DNA of 64,000 nt from Campylorhamphus procurvoides (lineage: Eukaryota > Chordata > Aves > Passeriformes > Dendrocolaptidae). The position numbers and the translations under genes are program-made. The DNA lies in NCBI GenBank assembly GCA_013396655.1, contig WBMV01008571.1, positions 186,001 through 250,000 of the forward strand. Direction: 5' to 3'. Below the pieces are notes generated by a model, which was not told the origin of the DNA, did not search any database, and worked only from the letters and a program-made list of their open reading frames with translations. Positions within the stretch are counted from its first letter, which is position 1. Each line of letters begins with the position of its first letter. This document shows positions 12,735-27,100 of this stretch, in pieces.

Positions 12735-13960
12735 ATTTTACCTCAGAAATTTATTTACTCTGTTCTTAAAAACCTGTATGTAAGTTGCTTATGTAGCCCT
12801 GCTGTTAGAAAGTTTCTCCCACAAACACATTTTTCCTCTGGTGGAATTTAAGCCCACCCCTTCGTGTGCTATCTGTCCCACACACAGAGCATACCTCCTT
12901 CTCTGAGGCAGCCACTTCACTGTATTTTATAAACCCTCACAGCTACACAGCTATCTTGTCTCTTCATCAAACAGACTAATCCTTCCAACCTTTCCTCACT
13001 GCCTGTGTTCTCCAGAGCTCTGATCTGCACTCCCTCCAAGCCTCTGTGTGGGGCACAAAACAAGACAAAATGCTCCAGCTGCAGATGTGCCAGTGCCAAC
13101 CACAGCACACAGAAGGTTGTTTCTGGTGTTCTGCAGGCTATGGACTTGTTTGTGTTACCTTGCACCACTATGATAGCCTCAGCTGCTGGTCAGTTTGTTG
13201 TTCACCATAAACCCACATCCCTCTTTGAGAGACTGCCAGTCAGCTGTTCATTCATCTTTTAATCTCACACATAATTTATACCTTGTCATAGGACTCTGTG
13301 CCTGTCCTTGAACTGAATCCCACTTAATTCAAATGAGTTCTTCTAATTGTCAAGATTCTTTTGAATGTTAATCCTTTCATCCAAATGCTTGCAGCCTTTC
13401 CAGCTGAGCGTGGCCTAGAAAAGCAACACATACATTTTCTAGTTCCTTGCACCAATTACTGCTCTTTCAACTCACAGGCACTAGACCCAGCACACTTTCC
13501 CGAGGAATCCCACACATTGAATCGTCCCTGTTTGACAGAAATTCACAGGTAGCTCCTTTTCAAGGCTCTCCCCACAACAGTACTCTCATTTTGTGAGTCT
13601 TTATTTAGTTTAGGACAATCTCATTCAAAATAGTTTCAAGAAGCTCTCTTGCGGTGAAGATACAGGTTACCACTTCCTTATTGAAATGATCTGCTGTCCT
13701 AATGAAAGAAATTAAGATTGTTGTCATGGATTAACACATTTGGCTGTATTAACACCTCACTGTATTCAAGACAATGTTTTAAACTTTTCATTCCACAGTT
13801 CTTCTGAAAACTGAAGATCTCTGCTTTTCCCTCCACCCCACTGCTTCCATTTTCAAACCTATTACAAATGCTGACCCTCTCTGGAACCTCACCCATCCTT
13901 CACTAGCTCTGAGAAGTAATTTGTGATGGATTTTAACTAAGTTAGCCATTCTCCTTTCAA
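12735..13960 (-). mobile_element. Old CR1 LINE remnant, about 1.2 kb
   Basis: Strongly decayed, but it keeps the antisense CR1 block order. First is a CTGTTAGAAAGTTTCTCCCA block (12803-12822). Then comes CTTCCAACCTTTCCTCACTG (12983-13002), followed by TGCTCCAGCTGCAGATGTGCCAGTGCC (about 13070-13097). GTTCACCATAAACCCA follows (about 13200), then TTGTCAAGATTCTTTTGAATGTTAATCC (about 13348-13375) with a CTTGCAGCC match just after. The right end has a TCTCTGGAACCTCACCCATCC block near 13880. It resembles older CR1 families shared with reptiles more than the younger bird subfamilies. The right end is uncertain and could extend toward 14.1 kb. Confidence 0.75.
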
Positions 13961-15146
13961 CACTTCAACTGCCCCTACTTGTTATTTCCCTAATTTAACC
14001 TGAGCTGTTATCCATTCTCACCAAGGCTAGCTGCAGCACCTGCCTGATCATTGCTAACGATTTTTTAAAATCCAAGGAAATAAAAAGAACCCACCTCGAA
14101 AACATTAAATGTTTCTCCCTGATATCAGCTTGTTGTTCAGACAGAAGCTTTATTCTGATCTGCCAGCCCGCAATAGAGAACTCCCAGCATACTGTAGCTC
14201 TGTGAACAACCCCACAGGCTCCCTAATCTGCCTCCTCCTCCCTCACCTCCTCCACCTGCATGCTGCTTCCTTACATAGCATCCTTCAGCCGTGTGATTTA
14301 TCCCACTCAATCTCTGTTATGGCTAATTAAGACATCTTTTTGAATGCACGTAAAAATGCTCAGGTCCTCCTGCTAGAGGCAGATTCCTTTTTTGAGAGAA
14401 AAAAAAATTGCTTCTAGAACAAAAGTCTCTGAACATGACATCTACTTCAGCAGTCCAAAGTAGGATTTTTAGGAGAGAGAACTTAATTCACCTGTTTTAA
14501 TTCACCTCAAGCATAGCATAGGTGAATTCAGTCCTCCTACTACTTCACTTCTGATTAAACTCAATGAAATCTCCTATAAAACAGTACATAAACTGCTTTC
14601 TTCCTTGTTATGTTTCCTTATCTGTAGTGTTTAAGCCATTTATATTATTTTCTTCACTAATAAGCAGATTTGCCAAAATTACTTTGACAAGTAATTTTAA
14701 TTAGAAAAACAATCTTTTTTAAATTAAATGATTGTCTCTACTCCATTTTAGCCCTAAAAATGTGAGAAGCAAAGGCTTTAAAAGCTACATTCTAATAAGC
14801 ATCTGACGTAACCAGCAATCATGACACCACTGATCAAAAATAAAATTCTTGAGACAATCTAGGTAAACTGCCATGAAATTTTAAAGGCAAAAAGAGCTAA
14901 AGAAGTTAAATACCTGGCTGTTTGGTGTAATTACCTTTGCCCTCCTTTCCCACAGTATTTAATCTTATTTTAAATAAACTCCTCCTTATGTGCATTTATA
15001 CCTGACTGTCAGCTTTTAGGAGCACTCACCCAGAAGAGTACACAAGGACTGCTGTAGTTACTAAGCCTTGGGTATAAACCATTAGCAGCAGGCTCCTTTT
15101 AGAAAGAAAAAGGTGTTGCTCATCTCAGAGGGAGGATGGCCCTTAG

Positions 15147-15158
15147 TTCCCCTGGTGG
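15147..15158 (-). promoter_or_regulatory. CTCF-like motif
   Basis: The minus strand reads CCACCAGGGGAA, matching 10 of 12 positions of the core CCASYAGRKGGC, and is preceded by GGC. Binding cannot be judged from sequence alone. Confidence 0.3.
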
Positions 15159-15658
15159 CCCCTAAACAAGACAACCAGTGAGGTTTGCTGTCTTCTCAGA
15201 GGAGACACACAGAGACAAGCACACCTCAAAAGACCACCAAGGTCTCTGTAAACTAACTTTTCAAATGCAGTTTCAAAGGACCCTCCTGCAAGGCTTGGTG
15301 CCGCCAACATCCTTGACACAGTACCTCTCCTCTGCTGTACTGAGGACCTCCCGTATCTATTCCCCTCAGCAAATTTTACCACTAATAACAGTGTTATCAG
15401 GAAAGAAAGAGCATAAACTGACACGGAAACACTGATGTGCTAAAGCATAGCAGGGCAAACACAGGCACCTGGAGCCTCTGTGACCCTGCAGCAGCTCCTG
15501 GGAGGGCACAGCCTGGCTGCCCTTGCCCAGAGCAGGGAGCTGCAGTGAGAGTCACAACCTGGGCAATAAACCCTTGCACTGACCCCCCTGCAGCACCTAG
15601 GTTAGGAAATCATGGAATACTTGCTAGCTCCCAGCCAGACTGGATAGATTTTTTTAGC

Positions 15659-15670
15659 TCCCTCTGGTGG
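15659..15670 (-). promoter_or_regulatory. CTCF-like motif
   Basis: The minus strand reads CCACCAGAGGGA, matching 11 of 12 core positions, within GCCCACCAGAGGGAGCT. It is in the same direction as the site about 0.5 kb to the left. Confidence 0.4.
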
Positions 15671-17102
15671 GCAAACAAGCTGCTTCTGGGCCACAAACAC
15701 CCATTCCCTTTTAAGAGTCACTGTTTTTATGAGAAAAAGAGATCATTAAGGAATATCATCTTCATTAGCAGCAATTTTTGCTTCTCCTGGGAAGAATTCC
15801 ATTTATAAAGAGTAAAATACATTACTGCTGGCTGGGGTTATTTCCTGCATGTCTGTTTCTATCTATTTCTCTTATAGACCTGTATTTACCTCCACAGGTC
15901 CCAGAAAACAGAAACTGCAGTCCCAGCGAACAATCACATCTCCTGGTACTCCCAGTACCCTGGGGACAGCCATCATCAGGCAATTCCTGAACAACTCCTA
16001 GTTAGAAATGGAGCAAACACAATACCTGCAAGTAGACTGCTGCTACTACTGTGCATAATCATGACACAGTCACTGGGCTTGGTTCCTTCAGTCATTTCCC
16101 AGGGATTTTTTTCTCCTCGGAATAGTGGAAGGAGTTGTAAATTGCACCCCCACTGTGCATGTTTCCTCAATAAAGACCTTACCTACCTCTTCCCCAGCAA
16201 GATGGATGAGAAGTAAATGAACTACAATAGGATCTCATGACCAAGAATTCAGTAACTGCTTGAATTTGTCCTTGTCCACAGACTTAAAAAAATATAAACA
16301 GTACATAGGAAAAAGGTCTAGTGAAAGGCAGGATGTTATAATACATGGCTGCATTTAAATTCATGATGGATTTCATTTGTTCACCCCACTGACAGGGTTT
16401 GGAATCATTTTTCATCCTCTGTTGTCAGATTTTTTATACTTGAGAAAAAATAGAGGTCTAATAATTGGACTAAGGAACAAGATAGTCCTGGTCATTTTGT
16501 CCATGCACACCAGCTAATGACAGGAGTAAAAGAAAATATTTAGTTAAGTATCTTTGTCTGCAAGCTGGATGCAAACCAACAGCATTAATAACCCTCTTTA
16601 AGACAGATATATGGACCAAAGCCCTAGATCATATCTTTGTAATTGTAATTACAATAGGTTTCTAGTCACTGAAATATGTGTCCCAGTTTAACAAGGTCCC
16701 TGCTGTCACTATTTTTTGAACTTAGAGCAATAAATAGTTCTGCACTCTCAATTTCTGGTTTAAAAAAGAAACAATCCTAATGGTATTGCTGTGGCCTTTT
16801 CAACGTCAGAGTTCCCTTCTGTCTTTATTCTTTTTATTATGTTTAAGTTAATTTATTACATTACAAAAATATTTCTCCCACTCATAAGCCTCCACTTGAA
16901 ACAGCAACTGTATTTAGTTACATATAATAAGTATCAACCTATTTCATTTAGAGCTGGGTAAAAAACCTTTCCTAGCAAGCAAATCTACTCCTTTTTAAGC
17001 TACATATAGCAATTATCATGACCAAAATGCATTGTGTTAATTTCTGAAGATGCAGACTTGGCTCATCTTAGACTTGTCATAGCAAAACATCTTAAAAAGG
17101 AA

Positions 17103-17228
17103 GATATTGTCCTTATTGTACAGGTGAAGGAGTAGCTGAGGCACAAAGAGATGACACATTTCACTTCTGGAGGTGAAAATAGGAATTGAGCGCAGCTCTG
17201 TGGACTTCTGACACAGCACCACACCCCA
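17103..17228 (-). mobile_element. MIR-like SINE remnant
   Basis: TTATTGTACAGGTGAAGGAGTAGCTGAGGCACAAAGAG matches the reversed MIR 'ttattttacagatgaggaaactgaggcacagagag'. It is followed by a decayed core, then GGAATTGAGCGCAGCTCTGTGGACTTCTGAC, which fits the head region. Block order is right; exact identity is low. Confidence 0.62.
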
Positions 17229-20200
17229 TGATGTGTTATGCATCCTTCATGTACTCTATTGCTAAAGCTCTTTGCTATGCAAAAGCTTCTCAGTTTGCAA
17301 AGGTTTCTACTGGCAGCTCTGACTCAGGGAAAAAAAAAACAGGCTCTGTTTCAATTCAGCTACAATTTCTACTTAAGCTCACACGGTGGACACCCTCTTG
17401 GAAAAGAGGGGCTGTGCCTCTCACTTGCTCATTAAATGATACAGCTGTTTATTATCCTTGGTATCTATGTTTCTCAGAGGAGACAGACTGCCTAAATATG
17501 CAGATATATACTCATATGTGAACAGCACTGATGAGTCACATCATGAAATTTTACTCATCTAATCTAATTGAATCTATCCCAGACAGTAATAACACTAAAG
17601 AAAAAAAAATCACAGCCTCCATTCCCTTTTTCATAAAAAGCTCAGCTCTGAGTGTAATCCACCAGGGCAATATTTGAATGCTACAGTGCACAGATGCAGT
17701 CACACAGAAAATTAGAACTGCTCCAAATTAAAAAAAAAAAAAAAAGAATAGTGATAGCACATAGCTGCGTCAGTACGAGCTCAGTGGTGGAAAAGTACTT
17801 CATCTGCTTAGCCCCCTTTCTACTCTGTTGGTGACGTCAGTCAGGCACTAATGAAAGCCCAATTAGCATATCACCTTGTGTGTTTGAATGTACAAGTGGA
17901 GCAGCTGATGATTCTCTTCTGAGATTTTTAATAGCCACCAAAGCTGAGCCAGAGCTGCTGCTTGGTAGGAAAGATTTAGCTTCATAACATACCCAGTTCC
18001 CTGTGCAACACAAACAAATGTGCCAACGGTGGAAAAAACCCCAATCCGGAACAGATGCATTTCTCTGAGGAAAGCAACACAAAGCAGCTTCAATTTTGAA
18101 CAGCATTCATTTGGCCCTTATACTAGAATAAACTGAGCCTGAAAACTGCATTGACTATTTTCTCGTAAAAATCAGGGCACATACATGGGTGAGCTTTGGG
18201 AAAGCCAGCACCCTTTTCAATGCCCTGCCAATTTTCCAGCTGACAGTGACTGAAGAGCAAACAGCCATGGGACAGGATGTGTATCCTTCTACCATAAAAG
18301 AACACCCAGCAATCAGCCAACATAGAAAAGGAAGGGAATTTACAGACCATTCAAGATCAGACCTTGACTGGAGTCAGTGGTGGGGAAGGTTCTATTTTCT
18401 ATGATTTCAGGGCTCTATGACTCCCCATGGTCCCCATTTTGCCACCAGTGTCCAAGGGAGGACAGCAATGCATGGATCTTATCCCTGCACCCAGGAATTT
18501 GTGCTGTAAGCACAGGTGTGAGTGCTGCCATGCGTGGAGCAATGAGTCATTTTCAGTACAGCGTTGCATCAATAATTGGGACTAGATTTCAAATTACCAA
18601 AATGAATAGTGGAGATGAAGGTGAGATGAGAGGTCAAAGAGGAACCTGCTGAAGCAATGTAATATTGACAGACAAGAGTGAAAAAGTGAAAAGCCTACAT
18701 CTGTAGCCAGAAGTTGTCTTTTAAACTCTCTGTACACAGACCGAAAGTAGCAACAAAGGTTGCTGCCAGACCTTAGAGAAATCCTAAAGGGCACCACTGC
18801 TCTGCAGCATTTAAGGCCTTGGAGCTGGAAAATCTGTCTATGTCAATCCAACAGCAATGACAGGGAAGTGCAGTGCTCTGAGCAAGAACTACAACCCTGA
18901 CCCAGATAAAGACTATCTAAAAGAAACAGGAATTCAAGCCCAGCGGGAGTTCCTTGGAATCTCTGTTAAAGTGACGAGGCTATTTATGAAGTTGAACTGG
19001 ATTTTTCAAGTGTTGACCATTCTGCCTAAACAGACAGAAATCAAACCCCAAACACAACAAATACACCAAGAGTGACCCTTCAATTCCCATATGCCCCAAA
19101 GAGCTTCTGGGCTTTAGATACTGAATCTTCCTACCTGATCACAGCAGCCTTAGGACACAACACAATCTGTGACCATCAGTGAATGCTTCACAAGCAGACT
19201 GAACCACAACAGATTTCAAAACACTATGTTAAACGAGACCATGTCCTTGAGTGATTTTTAGCCTCAATCCATGCTCTTACTCATAGTCGGTCACATCAAT
19301 TGTGCCAGGTTTTGCAGACAAAAGGCAAAATGCTAACAAGGCAAATAGGAAGGTGGTACTGCATTTAAATCTTTACTAAACATGGCTACAGTGTACACAG
19401 ATGTAATTAAAGTTTGGGGTTTGATTTGGCAAGTATCCTCTATAAATAACCTTTCTGTTTCACTGTTCTTTCGCCTCAGTACTTCACCAAAATCAAGAGA
19501 TGTCCTTCAGCTCCTCCCTTACCCTTGGGATAATCAAATGTTTTATAGCTCTGCAAACCTTAAGAGGGCCAAACACAACAGATATAGATGAAAAAGAATT
19601 ATCTTCAAGGTCCTTTCTCTCATTTTCTTGCCTGGGGTGAGGAGACTTACCAGATAGCTGGGACAAAAGAGCAGGGCCCTGTTCCAGAATGCAGAATAAG
19701 AACACAGACTTGATATCGTGGCTCCTTCCAAGTGGTGATCTATCTTCTAAATGATCTTTGGGAAAAGGAGACAATATTGAAAAACTTGAACACTGGAGTG
19801 AGGTACTTCTTGCCAGGTTATATATTTCATCTTACCGTTTCTCATGAGAGATATTATTTTGCTAATTATGCTAATTATTTTTTATGGTAGAAATTTTCCA
19901 AAAGATTTTCTATTCATTCTCACAGTGTTAAAGAGAACCTGCCATATTGGTCTAAGCCTGTATTTGAGCTTTGTAGTAAATAAAGAGGGCACAAAAAGAT
20001 CGTGATAAAAAAATCCATACATCAAAAGAGATATGTTTTATTTTCAGTTCTCCTGGTTTTCTTTTGAAAACATCCTTCCATTACACCATAAATTAAAGCA
20101 GACCAAAAATACAAGCTGAGCTGACCTCTTTTAGCATTCAATAAACTTAGTAAACAACAGAAATCAGGAAAAGGAATACCACCTGCATAAACAACAAAAA

Positions 20201-23200
20201 GTAAAATTGACATCTAATGATATTTATTTCAATTCTAGGAACAGTATCCAAGATCAGCATTTTTAAACAATCACTGTATAAATTAGAATGCTTGAGTGTC
20301 TCCTTATAGTATTGTAACACTGGAGAAGATTAAGAAAACAAAATTAATCTTTAAGACTAGATCAGTTGGCAAATCAGTTCTAGCAAAAGGGTATTTGAAC
20401 ATAGCAGCAATCCTAATTGGATCTGATCTTTGGAACGGTTTTCTTCCCAAAGAGTCTTACAGTCTCAAAATCCCCCAGAAATACCTAGATGAGCAAAAAC
20501 AACAGTGATAACACAACTGAGACAAGCATAATTAGCTCATCTCCCTAGAGTGATTTAGACACGAGGTATAAGAGATTTAAAAGTGCTCTTGTCCAATTTC
20601 AGGTCATTAACACCAGCAGAGTGGGAATGAACTGCTACAGCATCCAAAGGCAATGCTTTGCATTGACTTTCCTGAGCATCAGCAGCTCCAGCTAAACTTT
20701 CCAAATGTCCCTAATGTGCCCTGCAACAACACACAGGCAGCTCTACCCCCTCTTATTCTAGAGGAAACCGAATTTAAATCCAGTACAGTCAGCAGTTTCA
20801 TCCAAGTGAAATGAAAGGCGAACTGAGCTTTCTCTTTCAGAATTGACAAAGTGATTTGCAAGCTGTAATGGAGAGTTCCTGCTTCCCCTTCCTGGGGGCT
20901 GGATAATGAATCTGCACACAGAGTATCTGGGAATTTAGAAGTACTCACTTCTCAAAGACCGCTGCTTGAAAATGACTAATCTGAATCAATAATAAAAACA
21001 CAACTGATTCTTTGTTTGCTTCCAGTGGTTGCCCTTATCGACTTACACTGTACTCAATTTCTAAAAATCATAGGGGTCTTTGTTTGCTTCCAGAAAAAAA
21101 AAACACTTATTTCAGATAATTTTGCCTCCACAAAGTTATTTTTCAATTTTCTTCAGTCACTGCTGTGGCTTCAGGAATGTCTGATTACCCATAAAATGCC
21201 TTTTGACAGCTCAGATTCATTACTAAATTGCCACATTTAAATTTTTCATGTGCACAGGGCAATTACTTTTATGAATGACTGCCAGCAACATTTCACTAAA
21301 TCTAAATGAATTTTTAAAGGATTCTAATTGCCACTTACATGCCCCTATAACTCTTGTTTTAAAGGGTTTCATTTTTTTTTGTCATACTTACCTGTGTTCA
21401 ATGCAAACATGTTCCCTCTCACATTTTATATCACAGAAAATTATTTACATTAGAAGCAAAGAAATATGAAACTGGTGGTGCTACATAAGCAGTCAGACTG
21501 CATAGTAGAAATGATTCATCGCTAAAGTCTTGAGAATGAATAATTATCTGTAACCCTCATTTGGAGCTTTTGCATCAAGTTACGTTATTCATTTGGGTTT
21601 TGGCAGGAGAAATTAATGGATACCTACTTGACAGACACCTTAAAAAATTATAAATTTTTCAAGCAATTGGGCCAAACTAAACCTTTAATATGTCCAGTGA
21701 AAGAAAAAAGGGAAGTGCACAAGGAATGGGGTTTTTTTTAACCATTGAAATTTTAGAAACAGCCACAAAAATACACGTTCAGAAAGGACAGGTGAGTTCT
21801 AAATTACACCACTAAGATAGACTGGAGTTCTGACTTGTCTCCCAGTGGAGTGTCATTAGGAAATTTCATTAACAGAGTCTAATTTTTATGCCAAGGTTGC
21901 TAATGAAAGTGATAAACAAGATCAGAAATAAACTAATCATTGATGAACTCCCCCAGCAAACTGCAGCTAGACTTATGTTTCTCTTTGAAGTGCCACACTT
22001 TGTGGCATGTTCTTCATCCAAGTGCTTGCCCACTTCAGAGATTTTTCTATTTCTCTTTCCATTTTCCCAGATCCCTATCAGTTTTGTAGAGAGACATCAA
22101 AACAAATGTCCCCTTGAAAACCAGATGAATTAATGCTCCTTTAACGCTTTTATCTAGAAAGTCAAAGATCAAACTAGCAGGAAAGCAAGAGAAGCAGATT
22201 CAGAAGTCTACAATGCCTTCTGAAAGCTGTCATGAGTTTGGTCTTGAAAGCAAACCCATCTGCTGCATGACCAGCAAACACAAACACAGAGCTCCAAGAA
22301 GAACCTGGTAGAGCTGGCAAGTCAGGACACACTGAGAATGCTTGTCCAAGTCATTGCCGTTTGGCCCAAAAATTGGGGGTATCCCAGGGAAGACATGGGG
22401 CAGAGAAGCAGCTGTATCAATGACAGAATTACTGCATGGGGATTCAAGCACAGACATAACCGAGTTGCACCACATCCTCAGAGATAAACAGTAATTAAAG
22501 AAGGCAAGCAGTCTAAGAGAGGCATTTGAGGAAGGTCCCATCAAAAGGGAGATGTTAAAAAAAAAAAACCTGTTACAAAGGCTTCCATTTCTTGAACTGT
22601 ATGTGAAGTAAATAACCTTTTAAAATCCAGGATTCTTTGATTACCATGTTGGTGTTGTCACTTGCTGACTGCAGAAATGTGGGCAATCCAGTGAATCTCT
22701 CTGCTTCCATTTTTAGTGGACAGAGAAAAGAGGAAAACGTGTGCAAATCCACTTCTGTAAAGATTTTGAAAGCTACTGATGAATGTACTGCAAGCCATTT
22801 CTAAGCAATACCAATCTGCTGCAACAGCAACCGATTTCACTGTGACCTTCAACAAAGGCCAAAACCCAAGGGATGGTTGCCAAAAGTAAGTTACGCTTCG
22901 GTATTCAACCTTGCACAGGATCCAAGAGAGGTTTTCATCTGAGTCTAAACTCTAATTAGCAGCTCTTGAAGCTGTGTTTGATAGCTTTATTCCAACATTA
23001 AATGTCAGGCCTTAATACTTTCCTGTGTTACTGTCCAAAATACATAGCTATGGGTGAAGGATTGCTTGAAAAAGGTGAGTCCAGCAAAACCTTCCACCTG
23101 TGAGAAACATTCTACTGTATCACAGAGGCAAGGACAGGCCAAACCTGGCTGCAGCTAAACCAAGGGAGCAGTAAACTGCCACTCCCTTGCTCCCAGTGGT

Positions 23201-24100
23201 GCCACTGATCTTATGTACAGTAACTTGATGAATCCTGGTCTTCTGATCTGTTCCAATACAGCTCAGCTGGCCTCAGCCTTACTGGCATGCTTAGATACAG
23301 ATAAATGGTTTGTAAGTGTATTTCTGCACAGAAGGCACAGTGGGTTGTGCTTTGCAGTTGTTGTGGAGTGATTTAAAAGAATTCCAGGTTGCTCTGATAA
23401 TTGCCCGTGTACAGGAAATACTGGGGGATTACCCTCCCATACATTAGGGTACAACCTAGAATTTCCAAAAATCCTCAATATTTTGAATCCTACCATAAAA
23501 ACTGAAGGAGTTTGAAGAAGCTACTTCAAAACATTCTTTTGCTTTTCCTCTTCTCCAGCATCCCACTTTAAATTCCTCCCAGATGAGCAATACTGAATAG
23601 CTCTCCAAAAACTCTGAGGGTCTTGTGCTTTGTCTCATTCTGTGAATAAAGGTTTCCATTGCAAGGAACAGTTTTTGTGCCAGTTAACAGCTTGGTAACA
23701 GTCCCAGCAGAAGGGAAGCTCCACACTTGCTTGGCTTTGGTGGAGATGCAATTACAATGTTAACTATTTGGAAAACATAGGCTGTTCCCCTTTCGACTAT
23801 CAGTCATGCTGCCCAGACTTTAACTGCATTCATTTATATCATAAAAATGCCACAAGAATAAATGCAACGCCTGAATGATGCCTGTCCTCATTCCATGAGA
23901 AAGGACCACTTCTTCCCCACTACACATGAAACGTAGCAGACTGTCCTTGGCAAAACAGAGTAAATAATAAGAAGTGGTGGAACTGGATACTGGGGTATAT
24001 TTAAGAACCAAAGATGTGAGAGATTTTACCCAGCCTGATTATCTAACATGCATTCACTTGGTCTCCTCTGAGCTTTATACGTTCACTAAGTCTTGACTTT
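17229..24100. other. Non-coding unique sequence
   Basis: The longest frames are 111 codons (17186-17521, plus, overlapping the MIR-like end) and 104 codons (22230-22544, minus). Simple A-runs occur at 17730 and near 22557. No transposon, RNA gene or exon was recognised. Confidence 0.55.
17730..17745. repeat. Poly-A tract (A16)
   Basis: An uninterrupted run of 16 A follows CTCCAAATT. The flank on the left shows no recognisable retrocopy. Confidence 0.95.
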
Positions 24101-27100
24101 CCCTCCCCAGAGGAAGATCATTGCTAGCCTGAGAAAGTTAGGCAAAAAGTTCTTTTAGTTCTTGCTGTGCAGCTGTTTGCTGCACGTGACTGGCCAAGGT
24201 CCCTGCACATCCCAAGCACTGTCTCCATGTGGTTCACTGATCTCCAGGCTCTCACCCTGCTTCCAGGATTTGTACCCCAGCCAGAATCTTTACCACTTTC
24301 CTTCCTGATGCCCTTCTTTTCAAGATCACCTCTTTATGGGAAGCCACCTTTTTGGCTTCCTCTTCTGTCCAGCACCCCAGCTTCTGTTTCTCCCAGCCTA
24401 AACCAGGACACAGTGTAATGCAGAAGCATGACATATGATCAGCCTCCTCATTCTTGGTTCTTTCTCAGGACTGTTTATTAATTTTAGGTTTTGGATCATT
24501 AATTGGAGGACTTTGGATGTGCCACTACATTTTAGCCCACATGCTATCAAAATTTACAACTGACCCATACCTACAGCAGCTAGAAAGCAGCTTGCTTCTG
24601 CTTCAGAGTTCAAAAGTTCAGCTTCAGACGTTCTCATACACACACGCCCCTTTATCTGCCAGCTGTGTGTGCTCACAGTTCAAGCTATTTCTTCACCTAA
24701 GACACAGACAGATACATTATAGCCATGCTGAGACAAACTGAAATCTGCAGATCATTTCCACATACGAGCCATCTCTCCCAAGAGACCAGCATGGTAACCG
24801 GATTAGGTAATGTGTCATCCTCTAGTCTCAGTTAACTCCCCACACGTGCTCTGGAGTCAGTTCAAAAGAAAGCAAATTGCCTTCGTGCAAAATGCTCTAC
24901 AGTCTGTGGATGGATTTCTCTTCTGAGAACAACTGGATCAGGCCCAGTGTCAGGCTGTCATAGTGCTTGGACGTTTGTCTGCTCAATGTGCAGCCACAGC
25001 AAAGTATTGGCAAGGCAGCACGAAACCGCAAGCACCAATTCATTAGGATTTTTCATATCTCAGTAGGAAAGAAGCAATTAAAAGTATCATAAGGATATTC
25101 CCAAGTGGATTTTAAAAAGTTTTGAAGCTAGTTAAACCCTTTATTCAAAGCTGACAATGGTTATTCTTAATAGCTTGGAGTAGGGAGATTTAAAGGCTTA
25201 TGTAAGACCAAATGACAGTCAGGAAAAACCAGAAAAGCTTTAGGCCTTTTACAGGATCTATTTTGTTCTAGCTAGATCAGTGGACCTAATAAAACTTTAT
25301 CTGCCTCATACCCTCAGGCTATCAAAGCTACAAGAACACTATCTTCTGAATAACTTAGCATCTTACCAACCCTGAGAATCTGATTTCATGAACGTGTTTC
25401 CTGTTAGAAAGGAGAAAAAAACAGATGGAACCACACTCTGGAAGACTTACTATACTATTTATACTTCACAAAAGGTATTTTCGTTCCATGGGAACTCATA
25501 GCTATCCATCAGGATTAAGTTTATGAGTTAAGTGTAGTTTAAATACACTACAAATAAGACAATAGATAATGTATCTGGTTTAACTGCTTTTCCCCCAACA
25601 GATTAAGAGAGTAAATCTGTTGAGTTTATCATTGGTAGAAACTTTCATTAATGTACCAATAACTGCATATTGTACATAGACCCAGAGAAGTGGCCACTTT
25701 ACCCTGAAGCTTCCATCTATCAAGCTATGGTTCCAGTACTGCAATACCCAAGCAGCTCAGAAATCTCACAGTATAACTCATGCCCTTGAGACTGGGGATA
25801 TACCATCATTTCTAGTTTGCAGGCAAGGCATTTAGGCAGCAAGAGATGACTGATCAACCTGAAGACACCTGAGATCTACAAAACTGCTGTAATTTGAACT
25901 TCATTTACCTGTGCCCCAAGCTAATGATCCTGAGTGCAGAACAGGCCTTCCTGGGGGGTGGTTGTTACGCTCCATAGTTCACTTCAGATGGCCCTGTTCC
26001 TACACTGCTGACAGAATTATTATCCATTATGTCAGTAGTCCTCTGTTCACCAAGAACAGAAAAAGTAGAGTTGAGAATTAAATCCGCCAAACATAGCTGA
26101 GGACAGTCACAGCTAATGGCCTTGACACTCAGACAAAGAAGGGACAATATTAACAACATTGGGGGGAAAATTATCCTCAGTCCAGCCATCTACTGTTGTC
26201 TCTTCTGTTTTTTTTAGGTGGCACATCCCTATCTCTTTAATTACAGCAGGCAGGATGTGAACAGATGCTTACTGCACCCAGTAGCCCAATGATTCAGGCA
26301 AACTTTCAGCTATTAGCAAATCCTTTAGGTAGCTGACTCAGACAAACAAGATGTGCAGATTCCCTCGAACTGATTAAACACTGGGTTTGCACAAGCTTGC
26401 CTCATTGACCACAGCTGTTGGAGATACAAATGTCCTCAGCTGACAGCCCTGTTCTCAGTTTCATCATCATTTTGGGTTGAAAACAAAAATGTCAGCATTT
26501 GCTGACATCTTGTCTGGAGTTGGGACAAAATACCCCAAAGCAGCAGGAGGTGAGGAATTCCTGCACGAAATGAATCACAGGTTGAGGTTATTCAAATAAC
26601 AAGAAGAAAAGCAGAGAACAAGATATAGGCTACAGGGATACTCAAACTGCAGTTCTCTAGATAAATCCTATGGATTTATGTACTGCTTACAGACATCTCA
26701 GTTATGAGGCCTGGCTCTGTAACTACCTCCCAAGGAAACAAAATCCACACATCTTCAATGATATACAAGCAGTATGCGAATTCAATTTCTTTGAATCCCT
26801 AGCAGCTCCTGCTGTCATGTCCATTTCTAGCTTCTGCAGCCATTTTATCAGCCTTTACTTCCAGAGACAATATCACACAACACATCCACTGGTTTCTGCT
26901 GTGAAAAGGTCTCCAGTTGCACACCACCCAGAAAGAAGATTCTCCAAAAATCCTGTGCTACAACATGCAGGTGCTTCTTGACAGCCTCTCCAGCAATAAG
27001 CAGGCAAAGTTCTAGAAAAAATGAATGGATCTTGCAATTCTTCATCTCTCATCACATCTGTGTCTGTTCCTGCCACATCTTTACTTCCGCCCTCTCCCTC

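Larger units (their letters stand above)
13961..17102. other. Non-coding, with two CTCF-like motifs
   Basis: A slightly GC-richer block spans 15.1-16.0 kb and contains the CTCF-like sites. A 93-codon minus frame (15143-15424) starts with a hydrophobic stretch but has no family match that I recognise. The rest is AT-rich. Confidence 0.5.

Noticed and set aside
15143..15424. 93-codon minus frame with a hydrophobic N-terminus, considered as a secreted peptide
   Set aside because: The C-terminal part shows no conserved cysteine pattern of defensins or similar families, and it overlaps a CTCF-like motif in otherwise ordinary sequence. Chance is the simpler explanation.
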